Shown here: positions 43,030 to 52,846 of the stretch, piece by piece | How positions within the stretch are numbered: the first letter of the stretch is position 1 | Layout: each line of letters starts with the position of its first letter | Assembly: GCA_016712105.1 (NCBI GenBank) | Contig: JADJRU010000001.1 | Span: 186,001-250,000, forward strand | Length of the DNA stretch: 64,000 nucleotides | Reading direction: 5' to 3' | Source of the DNA: Ahniella sp. | Lineage (GTDB): Bacteria; Pseudomonadota; Gammaproteobacteria; Xanthomonadales; Ahniellaceae | Position numbers and translations under genes: made by a program | Notes under the pieces: model-generated | The model's database searches: none | The model's input: only the letters and a program-made list of their open reading frames with translations | Told to the model about the DNA's origin: nothing

Positions 43030-43047
43030 AACCGCCCGAAAGCGGTT
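43030..43047 (-). terminator. Hairpin just after tRNA-Glu
   Basis: A stem AACCGC / GCGGTT lies eight bases past the tRNA-Glu 3' end and repeats the ACCGCCCGAA(A/G)GCGGT sequence of the two hairpins further on. It may mark RNase processing rather than termination, because a better terminator follows. Confidence 0.45.
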
Positions 43048-43054
43048 CAATTAT

Positions 43055-43130
43055 TGGCGTCCCCAAGGGGATTCGAACCCCTGTTACAGCCGTGAAAGGG
43101 CCGTGTCCTGGGCCTCTAGACGATGGGGAC
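43055..43130 (-). tRNA. tRNA-Glu (anticodon TTC)
   Basis: A 76-base tRNA starting GTCCCCATCGTCTAGAGGCC, anticodon loop CTTTCAC, CCA encoded. The anticodon stem CGGCC/GGCTG contains one G-U pair. It lies 13 bases after tRNA-Ala in a shared transcript. Confidence 0.97.
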
Positions 43131-43142
43131 AAATTGTTGTTT

Positions 43143-43218
<76 letters not shown>

Positions 43219-43231
43219 ACACCGAACGGAA

Positions 43232-43261
43232 ATAATACGGGGTTCCCGGAGTGCTCGTCAA
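43232..43261 (-). promoter_or_regulatory. Promoter of the tRNA-Ala/tRNA-Glu unit
   Basis: On the reverse strand TTGACG, 18 bases, TATTAT; the expected start point lies a few bases before tRNA-Ala. This is close to the sigma-70 consensus, as usual for stable RNA genes. From 43262 to 43658 no gene or further element could be supported. Confidence 0.65.
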
Positions 43262-43658
43262 GCACCCGCCGGCCGCTCAACGAAAAAAAATTTCTGCGCA
43301 TGGAATGCGAGCGGATCTCGGCACTCACGATCAGCAGCTGTTTGTCGGTCTTCGCAAAGCGTTCACTCGGGGCACCGGGAGTGCTTCGATCTCCTGCAGG
43401 CTCGAAACCGGAACGCAGTCGACCGCTGCCTCAAATCCCAAGTGCGGTTGCGCCGATGATTCGCACCGAGCGCGCGCAAAAGGCCTTGCAATGCAGCATT
43501 GACGCTTCCGGCGCTGCTTTCTTTCAATATTTGAGTATGGTGCAATCGGGTGACATGCCAAGGCACCGATCCGGTGCCGCGGATGTTTCAATCCGGGGCG
43601 ATCCGGAGAGCGGATTTTATTCAGGCAGTCGACTGTTCGAACCTTGCGGAGCGCGTTC

Positions 43659-45338
43659 ATGAGCGATCAGAAGTACCCGTGGCTGTCCAGTTACCCGGCA
43701 GCGGTCAAAAGCAACATCGACCTGACCCAATACGACTCGATCGTCGACGTCGTGCTCGAGGCATGCAACCAGTTCCGGCAGCGCCCCGCGTTCCTGAACA
43801 TGGGCCGCGAGCTGAGCTACGACGATGTCGATCGCCTGAGCTCCAATTTTGCGTCCTACCTGCTCAACGAACTGAAGTTGAAAAAGGGCGACCGCATCGC
43901 ACTGATGCTGCCGAATGTTCTTCAGTACCCCATTGCGATCTTCGGCGCGCTGCGCGCCGGGCTCACCGTCGTCAACACGAACCCCCTGTACACGGCGCGC
44001 GAACTCAAGCACCAACTGACCGACTCCGGTGCAGTCGCGATCGTGGTTCTCGACAACTTTGCATCGACCCTGGCGGACGTCATCAAGGACACGCAGGTCA
44101 AACATGTGCTGACTACGGCCGTGGGCGACTTGCTGTCGTTCCCGAAGTCACTGCTGGTCAACTTCGTCGCACGATACGTCAAGAAGATGGTTCCGGATTA
44201 CCACATCCCCGGCGCCGTTCGACTGACGCGCGCGCTGTCGCTTGGCGCCCGACAGCCTGCCCCCAAAGTGCAGCTCGGACACGAAGACCTCGCCTTCCTG
44301 CAATACACCGGCGGCACGACCGGCGTGGCCAAGGGCGCCATGCTGACGCACCGGAATCTCATCGCAAACATGCTGCAGGCCGGCGACTGGATCGGTGCGA
44401 ACACGCGCATGGGCGAGGAAGTGATCATCACGGCGTTGCCGCTGTATCACATCTTCGCACTGACCGCGAACTGCCTGGTGTTCATCCGGCTCGGCGGCCT
44501 CAATGTGCTGATCACGAATCCGCGCGACATGAAGGGATTCGTCAACGAACTCTCGAAGATCAAGTTCACCGCCATCACCGGCGTCAACACGCTGTTCAAC
44601 GGATTGCTCAACACACCGGGCTTCGCCGAACTTGATTTCTCGAATTTGCGCCTGGCGCTGGGTGGCGGCATGGCCGTACAGCGTGCCGTTGCCGACAAAT
44701 GGAAAAAAGTCACTGGCTGCGTGCTGATCGAGGCCTATGGCTTGACTGAAACCTCGCCGGCCGTGTGCATGAATCCCCTGACCCTCGTCGACTACAACGG
44801 TGCGATCGGTCTGCCAATACCTTCCACGGTCGTGTCCATCCAGGACGACTCCGGCAAGGAGCTTGCGCAAGGCGAAACCGGCGAACTCTGCGTCAAAGGT
44901 CCGCAAGTCATGCGCGGTTACTGGCAGCGCGACGAAGAGACCGCGAAGGTCATCGACGCAAATGGCTGGCTGCACACCGGCGACATCGCCTGAATGGACG
45001 AGCACGGTTATTTCTTCATCGTCGATCGCAAGAAGGACATGATCCTGGTCTCCGGGTTCAACGTCTATCCGAACGAAATCGAAGATGTGGTCGCCACCCA
45101 CCCGGGCGTATTGGAGGTCGCGGCAGTCGGCGTCCCGGACGACAAGTCCGGCGAAGCGGTCAAGATCGTCATCGTGCGCAAGGACCCCAACCTCACCGCG
45201 GATGCGGTCAAGGCACATTGCCGCGAGAACCTGACTGGCTACAAGCAGCCCAAGATCGTGGAGTTCCGCGACAGCCTGCCGAAGACGAACGTCGGCAAGA
45301 TCCTGCGCCGCGAATTGCGCGACGCGCCGAAGAGCTGA
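43659..45338 (+). pseudogene. fadD: Long-chain acyl-CoA synthetase FadD, interrupted by an in-frame TGA
   Basis: A 559-codon reading frame from ATG 43659 (MSDQKYPWLSSYPAAVKSNI). It contains the adenylate-forming motifs YTGGTTGVAKGAMLTHRN (A3 P-loop), YGLTETSPAVCMNPL (A5) and NGWLHTGDIA (A7). Codon 445 is TGA at 44991-44993; the same frame continues MDEHGYFFIVDRKKDMILVS, GFNVYPNEIEDVV (A8) and ends with the catalytic lysine motif SLPKTNVGKILRREL. Related FadD proteins have Arg or Val at the stop position, and CGA to TGA is a single C-to-T change. Truncation here would remove the whole C-terminal catalytic lobe. The enzyme activates fatty acids for beta-oxidation. The second part could restart at ATG 44994 but would not be active alone. 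Confidence 0.9.
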
Positions 45339-45360
45339 CCGGCGGCCGAGGAGGCGCACC

Positions 45361-46026
45361 ATGATCCGGGTCCTCCTGGTTGACGACCACGCTCTGGTGC
45401 GCACCGGCTTCCGCCTGATCCTGTCCGGGCAACTGGACATGATCGTCGTCGGAGAAGCCGAATCGGGCGAGCAAGCCCTGCAACGGGTGCGCGAGCATCA
45501 ACCTGACGTCATCCTGATGGACATGCACCTGCCGGGAATCAGCGGCCTGGAGGCAACTGCCCGGATCCTGCGCCAACACCCGCAGACCCGAATCATTGCG
45601 CTGACTGCGTTGGACGCCATGCCAACGCCCCGAAAGTTTCTGGAAGCCGGTGCTGCCGGCTTTCTGACCAAAGCCTGTGCTGCCGAAGAGTTGCTTCGCG
45701 CGATCCGCAGGGTCGCCGACGGCGGCAAGTATCTGAGCCCGGAAGTGGCGCAGTCGATCGCGCTCGAATCCGTGGGTGTCCATGCCAGCCAATGTCTGGA
45801 CGCACTGACCAAACGCGAAATGGAAGTGCTCATCTCGACCGCTCGCGGCGAAAACATGGCCATGATGGCCAAGCGGATGCACCTGAGCATCAAGACCATC
45901 GCCACCCACAAGTACAACACCTGCAACAAGCTTGGCCTCGAGAATGACGTGGAACTCACGCATTTCGCCATGCGCCACGGCCTGATCCCGATGCCCGCCG
46001 AAGCCCGGGGACCCGGATTGTTGTAG
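45361..46026 (+). CDS. NarL/FixJ-type response regulator (GacA/UvrY-like)
   Basis: A 221-residue regulator. Receiver domain: IRVLLVDDHALVRTGFRLIL acidic pocket, phosphoacceptor aspartate in DVILMDMHLPGISGLEAT (position 54), and the lysine in GAAGFLTKACAAEELL. The C-terminal LuxR helix-turn-helix (about 150-210) reads LTKREMEVLISTARGENMAM then MAKRMHLSIKTIATHKYNTC. Layout and the TKREMEVL helix resemble GacA/UvrY, the BarA partner that controls Csr small RNAs, but no sensor kinase or uvrC neighbour is present, so the name is not assigned. It begins 22 bases after fadD. Confidence 0.88.
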   Translation: MIRVLLVDDHALVRTGFRLILSGQLDMIVVGEAESGEQALQRVREHQPDVILMDMHLPGISGLEATARILRQHPQTRIIALTALDAMPTPRKFLEAGAAGFLTKACAAEELLRAIRRVADGGKYLSPEVAQSIALESVGVHASQCLDALTKREMEVLISTARGENMAMMAKRMHLSIKTIATHKYNTCNKLGLENDVELTHFAMRHGLIPMPAEARGPGLL

Positions 46027-46210
46027 GAACCCTCAGCAGCGAACCTCGAACCTCGAACCACTTGTCGGCACCATCCATGCTTGCAATCGCGTCTGGTCGG
46101 TCGCGGCTCGAACCGCCCTCCTCGGACAGGACGCAAGGCTCCGCTTCTCGGGTCGGTGAATCCAGCCGCGGCCAGCGGGCTCTTGCTCGCGATACGCTCT
46201 GAATTCACTC

Positions 46211-46313
46211 TCATTGCGATGCCCGTTTGCGGGCCGCGGCAATCTCGTAGTTCCGACCAGGCCCGTGGCAAACAAAAGATTGCCGCAGACCGCTTCGCGG
46301 TCTTCGCAATGAC
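46211..46313. repeat. ATTGCGA palindromic element, copy 2
   Basis: About 103 bases with inverted termini (TCATTGCGA ... TCGCAATGA) and inner inverted words GGCAATCT / AGATTGCC. The right half reads GACCGCTTCGCGGTCTTCGC. It is related to 57334-57432 and to the short form at 33181. No transposase frame lies in it. The surrounding 46027-46686 gap has no gene. Confidence 0.75.
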
Positions 46314-46392
46314 CCCTTTGGGGAACTCAGGTCGCGTGGCTCATTCCCGAAAGCCTAAAGAATGCGGCGCCCAGTCCGATGCGCGACTGGGC

Positions 46393-46488
46393 GGCTTCAG
46401 CCGCGATGCGACGAGGTTTCGGACTGGCCACAACCCGCGCCCCGATGTTCGGGGAGGGTTGTGAGGGGCTCAGGCAAACGCTTCGCTC
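46393..46488. repeat. Dispersed repeat, copy 2 (inverted relative to 26186-26277)
   Basis: It reads GGCTTCAGCC ... GGTTTCGGACTGGCC ... CCCCGATGTTCGGGGAGGG ... CAGGCAAACGCTTCGC, matching copy 1 in reverse complement over nearly its whole length. The palindrome is imperfect here. Confidence 0.65.
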
Positions 46489-46614
46489 CAAACGGGGCGA
46501 TCAGGACTCCTGCAGCGCCCGTGGGCATTCCTCGGTACATTCCACTGAAAGCGTGCATCTGGCCCACTGGGACGGCATGACAGCATCGTGTTTGCAGCAA
46601 TCCCGAAAGCGAGA

Positions 46615-46645
46615 AAAGCCCGCGCCGTTTCCGGTCGCGGGCTTT
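46615..46645. terminator. Bidirectional hairpin downstream of the metalloprotease gene
   Basis: A perfect 10 bp stem AAAGCCCGCG / CGCGGGCTTT with an 11-base loop. A/T stretches lie on both sides (AAAA before, TTTC after). It is about 40 bases past the stop of the reverse-strand metalloprotease gene. Confidence 0.7.
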
Positions 46646-46686
46646 CTGTCTTGAACCAGACCACCTGACGAATGTAGCCTGGACTA

Positions 46687-48120
46687 TTACTCGAAACCAT
46701 TCGCGAACAGGACATTGGATACCGGCACCTGCCAACCAATATCCCGGAACAGAGGAATACTCAGGTCGACATCGTCAAACAGGTTGCTGTTGATCGACGG
46801 CTCCATCAAGAGGTTCGGGAAGGCATCCACCGTGAAATGAGACACCGATGAGCCCGGCTGCACCGGGTTCGGCGCGTTCATGCGCATGTGCCGGGTAAAC
46901 GGCGCGACGGCCAAGGCCTGAGTGCCGGCAAGTGTTGCGCCGAAGAACAGGTTGCCGGTGACCGTGGTGGCGCCCTGTGCACGAATATTGTTGCCGAGTG
47001 CCTGAGTGATGCCGAACGAAGGAATCGTGATCGTCGGATCGCTGCCCGCCATACCTGGCAATCCCGCGGCGTTGTTGTCGACCAAGGCTGCGATGGCGCC
47101 GGCATTCTGGGCATTCTTCACCTTGACCGTGAAGTTGCAGTTGCCCCGCACGAGCAACGCAATCTTGCCGGCAATGGCCGCACCATTGGTCAACGGCTCA
47201 CAACCGTCCAATGCGCTCGTACCACCGGTATCAACACTCGCCACGATTTCGCCGCTGATCCCGGTCTGCGGTGGCAGGGGACCGAAGGCTGCGGCTTGAG
47301 CATTTTCGGTCGTGGCGATGCCCGCAGGCGCCGTGATCTGGATCTGCGGCTGCCCGCGCAGGAAATCCGGCAGGGCCGCCGTAGTGATCGGTCCCGTCCA
47401 GATGAGATTCGGATCAGAGATGGCCGAGGCCTGTCGCGTCGCATCGGATGCCATGCTCGCCCAATTCGTTCCGGTTACCGCGTCAGTCAGGAAGTTGTCC
47501 CAGATGGCAAAGAAACCGCCGTTCGGCGCGCCAGTCGACGAACTCGTGAAGGTCTGGAAACCGAGGCCGTGCGCCAATTCGTGAAATGCGACCGGCAGCA
47601 GTGGGGTGCGATTCGTCGGCGACGGGTCGGTTTCCGACAGGGTGTAATACCAGCCTGCGTTACCGTTGATACAAGTTCCGCTGTCGAGAGTCACGTTGTA
47701 TTGCGACGTGATTTCGGCGGTGGCGCCATTGACGTCAGCTCCGGCAAGCTGGTTTGCCAACGCCGGCGGATACCAACGATTGGCGACCGGAGCGTTGGCG
47801 AAGTTCTGGTGGATCGTGGTCGCGCCGGCAGAACCCAACACACCGCTGGTACCACTGCAGGTGAGCGGATTGAACTGCGCATTCACGCGAATTTCGATGT
47901 TGCCCTCGAGCAGCGCACCCCATTGGTTAGCCGCTTGCTGCAGCACTGCCAGTCGCTGCGCGCCAAGCGTGGTCGCCGGATTACTCGGCAGGGCTGCGAC
48001 GGCCGTCGTGTCGTTGAGGCCTTCGCCCGCACCGTCGTTGTTGACAATCGTGATCGTCACGGCGGAAGCCGGCAGGCTCGCTGCGGCGGACAGGACAAGA
48101 GCAAGGATTCTGTTGTTCAT
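46687..48120 (-). CDS. Secreted zinc metalloprotease with PA domain and C-terminal GFE tail
   Basis: A 477-residue exported protein. The signal peptide is MNNRILALVLSAAASLPASA. The zinc site VAFHELAHGLGFQTFTSSST shows HExxHxxGF, close to metzincin-type sites, with the neighbouring VNAQFNPLTCSGTSGVLGSA and NRWYPPALANQLAG segments typical of this bacterial family. A protease-associated domain (about residues 280-410) contains GKIALLVRGNCNFTVKVKNA and AGAIAALVDNN. The protein ends PVSNVLFANGFE; a similar hydrophobic-(D/N)GFE ending closes the FG-GAP protein at 57490. Extracellular protein degradation is the likely role. Two broken genes lie upstream on the same strand. Confidence 0.87.
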   Translation of the reverse strand: MNNRILALVLSAAASLPASAVTITIVNNDGAGEGLNDTTAVAALPSNPATTLGAQRLAVLQQAANQWGALLEGNIEIRVNAQFNPLTCSGTSGVLGSAGATTIHQNFANAPVANRWYPPALANQLAGADVNGATAEITSQYNVTLDSGTCINGNAGWYYTLSETDPSPTNRTPLLPVAFHELAHGLGFQTFTSSSTGAPNGGFFAIWDNFLTDAVTGTNWASMASDATRQASAISDPNLIWTGPITTAALPDFLRGQPQIQITAPAGIATTENAQAAAFGPLPPQTGISGEIVASVDTGGTSALDGCEPLTNGAAIAGKIALLVRGNCNFTVKVKNAQNAGAIAALVDNNAAGLPGMAGSDPTITIPSFGITQALGNNIRAQGATTVTGNLFFGATLAGTQALAVAPFTRHMRMNAPNPVQPGSSVSHFTVDAFPNLLMEPSINSNLFDDVDLSIPLFRDIGWQVPVSNVLFANGFE

Positions 48121-48129
48121 GGCGACTCC

Positions 48130-48506
48130 TCAGCGCTCGTCAGAATGGGTTTTCGGCTGCGGTACGGCAATGCCGTGTTCCGCGACTTCATGCGCCGTCG
48201 TACATCCCTGATGTACATGCCCGTCAGCGTCGACCGCAGCGGTAGTGGTCATCTGGAAACGCCCCTGCAGATCGACCATCTGCGAGCCGTCCGGCAGCGT
48301 GACCACGTGCAAGCCCTCGTCGTCCTGCCGAAACGCTTCGCGATCGGCAGCCTTCAAGGTCTCCGCCGGCGCATTCAGGAAATCGCGCCATCCTCTTTCC
48401 CCGAGACAACCTCATTGTTGTTGGATGATCCGGTCGCGGCATGGGCCAGCAAAGGCAGCGCGCTTCAGGCAAGCACCAGCGCGACCAGCGCAAAAGACTT
48501 TGTCAT
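48130..48506 (-). pseudogene. Small exported protein upstream of the metalloprotease, frame broken
   Basis: ATG 48506 has a strong GGAGG site and begins MTKSFALVALVLA, the first part of a signal peptide. The next codon is TGA (48465-48467), and the same frame then continues SALPLLAHAATGSSNNNEVV. A one-base loss in a T run at about 48381 shifts the frame again; the remainder reads LNAPAETLKAADREAFRQDD, LPDGSQMVDLQGRFQMTTTA, DADGHVHQGCTTAHEVAEHG and stops at 48130, ten bases before the metalloprotease ATG. If repaired it is a 125-residue periplasmic protein. The FQMTTTAAVDADGHVHQGC part resembles short C-terminal modules of exported Xanthomonadales proteins; no name is assigned. Confidence 0.72.
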
Positions 48507-48611
48507 TGGAACCTCCGTTTATTCGGGTGCGCCTGATGCTACTGCGACCGCACATTTAGTGCATGTGAAACGGATCGGCTACGCGCAGGCTACCGATCCG
48601 CTTCTCCGCGG

Positions 48612-51600
48612 CTATTGTTTGCGATGCAGGGTCCCGGCGGCACCCGTGAGATCGGGACGCGACATGAAACGGCCCAACTCGCGCGCAAACGATCGACGGG
48701 AACCGCCGCTGCCGGATGCCTCGGCGCGTGCTTGCACATCGAAGTCGATTCCTCGATCACGCAAGGCCAGCTGCAGGGGCTTCGCCTGATTCGCCGACAA
48801 GTCCTCGAACGCCTGCTCCAGAGCCTCCAGATCTGCCCGAGGCTGACTTGCTGATCCGGCTCAGATGGTAAGCCCCTGGACGGCCTCCCAGAAGACAATC
48901 GCCGCGTACAGGGCATCGGTATGTTCTCGAAGCCGTTCTTCGCCGGTGATCGCGCCACCTTCCGTGGTGGCGACAATCTTCTTGCGCAAGGCATCCGCCG
49001 ACTCGCCCAAGGCCAGCAACGCCTTGCGCTGGCGATCGGCTTCGGGCAACCCGGCGGCTTTGCTTCGCGCTTGATCACGCAAACCAACGATCCGGTCGTT
49101 CAGGCTGCTCATCCTCTCGAACAACCGCTGGACCTCGGTGGCCGCCGCATGTTGCGCCTTGCGGTCTTCGAGGCTGTAGGTCGCCTTCGGATCCATGCCG
49201 ATGTGTATCTTCCGTTCGTAGACCTGGCCGTTCTTCGTCATTCGCAAGGTGTAGTCCCCCGGCAGATGGCGCAGTCCCTGTGTCGCCGCGAATGAAATGG
49301 TTGCGCCCATCGGCACTCGCGGCGGCTTGCCACGCATCGCCCAGGACACGCGGTTCATGCCGCGACGCTTGGAGGCGGGCAAGGTATCGACCAGCTTGCC
49401 CTCGGCATCGAATACTTCGAGTTTCAGCTTGCCGAACAAATGCCGGCTCTTCTGGAAGTAGTTGATGACGATGTCTCCCGAAGGATTCTCGCCGAAGAAC
49501 ATGGCATCACCCACGGGCCAACCACCAAAGGCTTGAATCTGCTGTATTTCTGCACGCCCCGGCACAAACGCCACTTCGCTTCCGAGCACGTCGGGACCGA
49601 GTGACCGCACCGGGGTCAGGTCGTCGATGATCCAGATTCCACGCCCATGTGTCGCCACCACCAAATCATGGTCGCGCGGATGGATCACCAGATCACGGAC
49701 CGCAACCGCCGGGAAGTTGTCACCCTTGAACTCGGCCCAATGACGACCCTGATCAATCGACACGAACAGTCCAAGCTCGGTACCGAGATACAGCACGTTT
49801 GCGTTCACCGGATCCTGCTTGATCACATGTGCATACCCGCGCACGCCTTGCGCCTTCGAGGCGATCCGAGCCCAGGACTTGCCGGCATCACGCGTCATGT
49901 AGGCATGTGGCTCCATGTCTCCGAACGTGTGGCGGTCGAGCGTCACGAACGCCACATCGGCATCATGCGGGCTGGCCTCGACCCAACTGACCCAACTCGC
50001 TTTCGGAACATCCTTGATCGCACCCGCCGTGTTTCGCCAGGTATCGCCGCCGTCCACCGTGAGCTGAACGTTGCCATCGTCTGTGCCGACCCAGATCATC
50101 GACGGCCGCACCGGCGACTCGCTGATCGAATAGATCGTCGTATGCTGTTCCGCTGCCGAGTTGTCGACGGTAATGCCACCCGACTGCTCCTGCTTCTGCT
50201 TGGCTGGGTCATTCGTCGTGAGATCCGGTGAAATGCGCTCCCAGGTTTGTCCTTGGTCACGTGTCCGGAACAGGAATTGCGCCCCGATGTAGAGCGTCCC
50301 TTTCTCATTCGGCGACAGGTGCAGGGGCGCATTCCAGTTGAAGCGGAGTTTTTCGCCCGCGCGATCGGACTTGGGCTGGATATCCCGTTGCTGCAGTGTC
50401 TTGCGATGGATCCGGACGAGCGCGCCACCCTGCGACTCGAAGTACACGTAGTTCGGATCGGCCGGGTCGCTGAACACCCAGAATCCGTCACCGCCGGGGA
50501 GTGCTTCCCAGCGCGAATTGCTGATCCCGCCCGGATACTGGGAATCGCCGATCCAGCTGGTGTTGTCCTGAAGACCCCCATAGACCTGATAGGGCGACTG
50601 ATCGTCGACACTGACGTGATAGAACTGCGAGATCGGCAAGTTGTGGTTCTTGTGCCAGAGCGTGCCGCCGTTCATCGACAACCATAAACCGGCATCGTCG
50701 CCGCCGAGAATGGTCTGGGTGTTGTCCGGGTCGATCCAGAGATCGTGCCAGTCGCCATGGGCACTTCCCCCGGCGCCCGTGAAGCTCTTGCCGCCATCAT
50801 CCGAAACAATCAGGTTCAAATTCATCTTGAACACACGTTCGGCATTCTTTGGATCGACGACCAGGTTCGAAAAGTAGAACGGCCGCCAAACCATCGACTG
50901 GCTCCGATCGCGTTCTTCCCAGGTCGTCCCGCCGTCACTCGACCGGAACAGGGCACTGCGCGTCGATTCGACCACGGCGTAGACAATGTCGGGATTCGAT
51001 GGCGCGATCTCCACTTCGATGCGACCGAATGGCTTCGGTCCGAAGCCCTTCGCGCCCAAGCCGACTTCGGTCCAGGTAGCCCCGCCATCGGCAGTTCGGA
51101 AGAGTCCGCTGCCACTTTTTGCGGTCGGTCCTTCGCCGCCGGAACGGAACGTCCAGCCCTGGCGGCGGAAGTCCCACAGCGACGCGAACAGGACGTTCGG
51201 ATCCTTCGGGTCCATGCTCAGGGCACCGCAGCCGGTGGACAAGTTGGGGCCCTTCAACACCTGACTCCAGGTCTGGCCGCCATCGCTGGTCTTGAATAGC
51301 CCGCGTTCGGCACTATCGCTCCAGAGTTTGCCCGGTGCGCAGACGTAAACGGTGTTGGAGTCGGCCGGGTGGATCAGGATCCTGGTGATCCGCTCGGATT
51401 CGGAAAGCCCCATGTGCTGCCATGTTTCACCGCCATCGGCAGAACGATAGACGCCGTTGCCAATGGAAACCGAGTTTCGGGTCCAGCTCTCGCCGGTACC
51501 GACCCATACGATCTTGCGCTGCGTTGGATCAACGGTGATGGCACCGATCGATTGCACCGGTTGTTTGTCGAATACTGGCTGGAACGTCGTGGTGCCGTCC

Positions 51601-51813
51601 GTCGACTTCCATACGCCGCCGCTGGCCGCGCCCACATCGACCACGGTCTTGCCGTTTTCCTTGTACGCGTCGAGCGCGCTGGATGCGACCGCTCATCTGC
51701 GCCGAACCAATATTGCGAATGCCGAGCCCATTGATGGCTGATGCGTCGAATGCCGCATGAGCGGCGGCTGTCGTGCCGAGGGCCAGCAGGCCCGTAATCC
51801 AGATCTTGTTCAT
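48612..51813 (-). pseudogene. Sortilin/BNR-repeat exported protein, one frameshift and one in-frame TGA
   Basis: ATG 51813 begins a signal peptide (MNKIWITGLLALGTTAAAHA) and GLGIRNIGSAQMSGRI, then the frame is lost at about 51683 by one extra base. The body (51644-48861) holds BNR/Asp-box repeats, for example VWKSTDGTTTFQPVFDKQPV, VYRSADGGETWQHMGLSESE, LFKTSDGGQTWSQVLKGPNL and LFVSIDQGRHWAEFKGDNFP, a seven-bladed sortilin-like propeller pair. A C-terminal helical region follows. TGA at 48861-48863 is followed in the same frame by GSASQPRADLEALEQAFEDL up to TAG 48612, which extends the helical tail expected in this family. Ten bases separate it from the LolA-like gene upstream. Such proteins are called glycosyl hydrolases in databases, without proof. 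Confidence 0.82.
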
Positions 51814-51822
51814 GGGGAAACC

Positions 51823-52569
51823 TCAGGATTTGGGCGAGTTGGCGGGAAAGGCGAACTGCGCCGGATCAAGCTCGACATTGACCTCGATCGTTGTCACCTC
51901 GATCTTCGCTTTCTCGTCGCTGCTCGAGCCTTTTGCGCCGGAGTCGATCGCAGTCGGGAAAAACACGCCGCCGTGCTGTTCATAGTCACCGAGGTCGGTC
52001 TCCGACTCCTGCTCACTGCCGCGCACGAACTCTTTCGATTGCACGCGGATCTCGAGAAAAAAATCCGGGTCGAAGTAGTAGGTCATCTCATTGCCGTTCT
52101 TCAGCAGCACCTTCAGTTTGTGGGCTTCGGTCCCATCCACATCTTCGGTACCCAGATACGCCACCCGATGGCCTTTGCTCGCATAGTCCACCAACGGGCC
52201 TTCGACATCGGCCCGGGTTTCCATGCTCTTGCGAATATCCTCGGGAAGCTTGTCGGGATCCTTGCGACCGCCGAACGGCGAAATCTGCCAAGCCTCCTTG
52301 CCGTCGTACGCTTGAATCTGTGTCATGCCCTGGATGCTGAATTCCTGGCGCAGCAGCGACGGACGACCGATGCGCTCGGCGTAGTCAGCCTCGAAGCCAC
52401 CACCGCCGCGGAACTTGCCGGTCAGCGCTACCGACTTCAGCGCCTTGATGGCCGCCATACCGCCTCGAGCATCGATGTTCTTCCGAATGAGCTCGTCGGC
52501 ATCGATCGCCTGCGCGAATGACGTCGACAACAGCAAACAGCAGCCCGCAATCAGGCGTAAACGAATCAT
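51823..52569 (-). CDS. LolA-like periplasmic protein upstream of the sortilin-like gene
   Basis: A 248-residue exported protein with signal peptide MIRLRLIAGCCLLLSTSFAQ. The mature part starts DADELIRKNIDARGGMAAIK, a helix typical of LolA/LolB-type lipoprotein-carrier folds, followed by curved beta segments such as SVALTGKFRGGGGFEADYAE, QAYDGKEAWQISPFGGR, EMTYYFDPDFFLEIRVQSKE and ESETDLGDYEQHGGVFFPTA. The fold, not LolA function, is proposed: no LolA signature is seen. It lies ten bases upstream of the sortilin-like gene, a repeated pairing in this lineage from memory. The 277-base gap to the next gene holds nothing recognisable. Confidence 0.78.
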   Translation of the reverse strand: MIRLRLIAGCCLLLSTSFAQAIDADELIRKNIDARGGMAAIKALKSVALTGKFRGGGGFEADYAERIGRPSLLRQEFSIQGMTQIQAYDGKEAWQISPFGGRKDPDKLPEDIRKSMETRADVEGPLVDYASKGHRVAYLGTEDVDGTEAHKLKVLLKNGNEMTYYFDPDFFLEIRVQSKEFVRGSEQESETDLGDYEQHGGVFFPTAIDSGAKGSSSDEKAKIEVTTIEVNVELDPAQFAFPANSPKS

Positions 52570-52846
52570 GGTCCTCTCCCGGACAGATCACCGGCCAGAG
52601 TGCCCGGCCGCAGGACCACCACTCTAAGTCCGCCCGAAGACTGAGGCCATGGTCCACAGGTCATGATTCGGTCAACAACCTACACCCGCCTCGGTCATGC
52701 GGCATTGGACTTGGCTGTTTCATTCCTGCCCAAGAGATGACTTCCGGCAGGTCACCAAAGTGACTTCGTGCACCTCGTCGCGGATGCCGCCAGCAACGAA
52801 GCTGTCTCACACCAGCAGCCGCTGGCCCGCCGACCAGGAACCGACC

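Noticed and set aside
43262..43658. Short frames of 80-110 codons between tRNA-Ala and fadD
   Set aside because: Weak starts, no conserved pattern, overlapping frames on both strands; considered non-coding.
44991..44993. TGA as selenocysteine or programmed readthrough in fadD
   Set aside because: No cysteine or selenocysteine is expected at that site in the family, and no SECIS-like hairpin was recognised after the codon; a base change is simpler.
46027..46686. Short frames in the gap after the response regulator
   Set aside because: They run through the palindromic repeats and the terminator and show no protein features.
46888..48789. 633-codon open frame on the plus strand opposite the metalloprotease
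   Set aside because: It is antisense to a protein with a signal peptide, HExxHxxGF and PA domain, and its composition (arginine-rich, no motif) is that of a GC-rich shadow frame.
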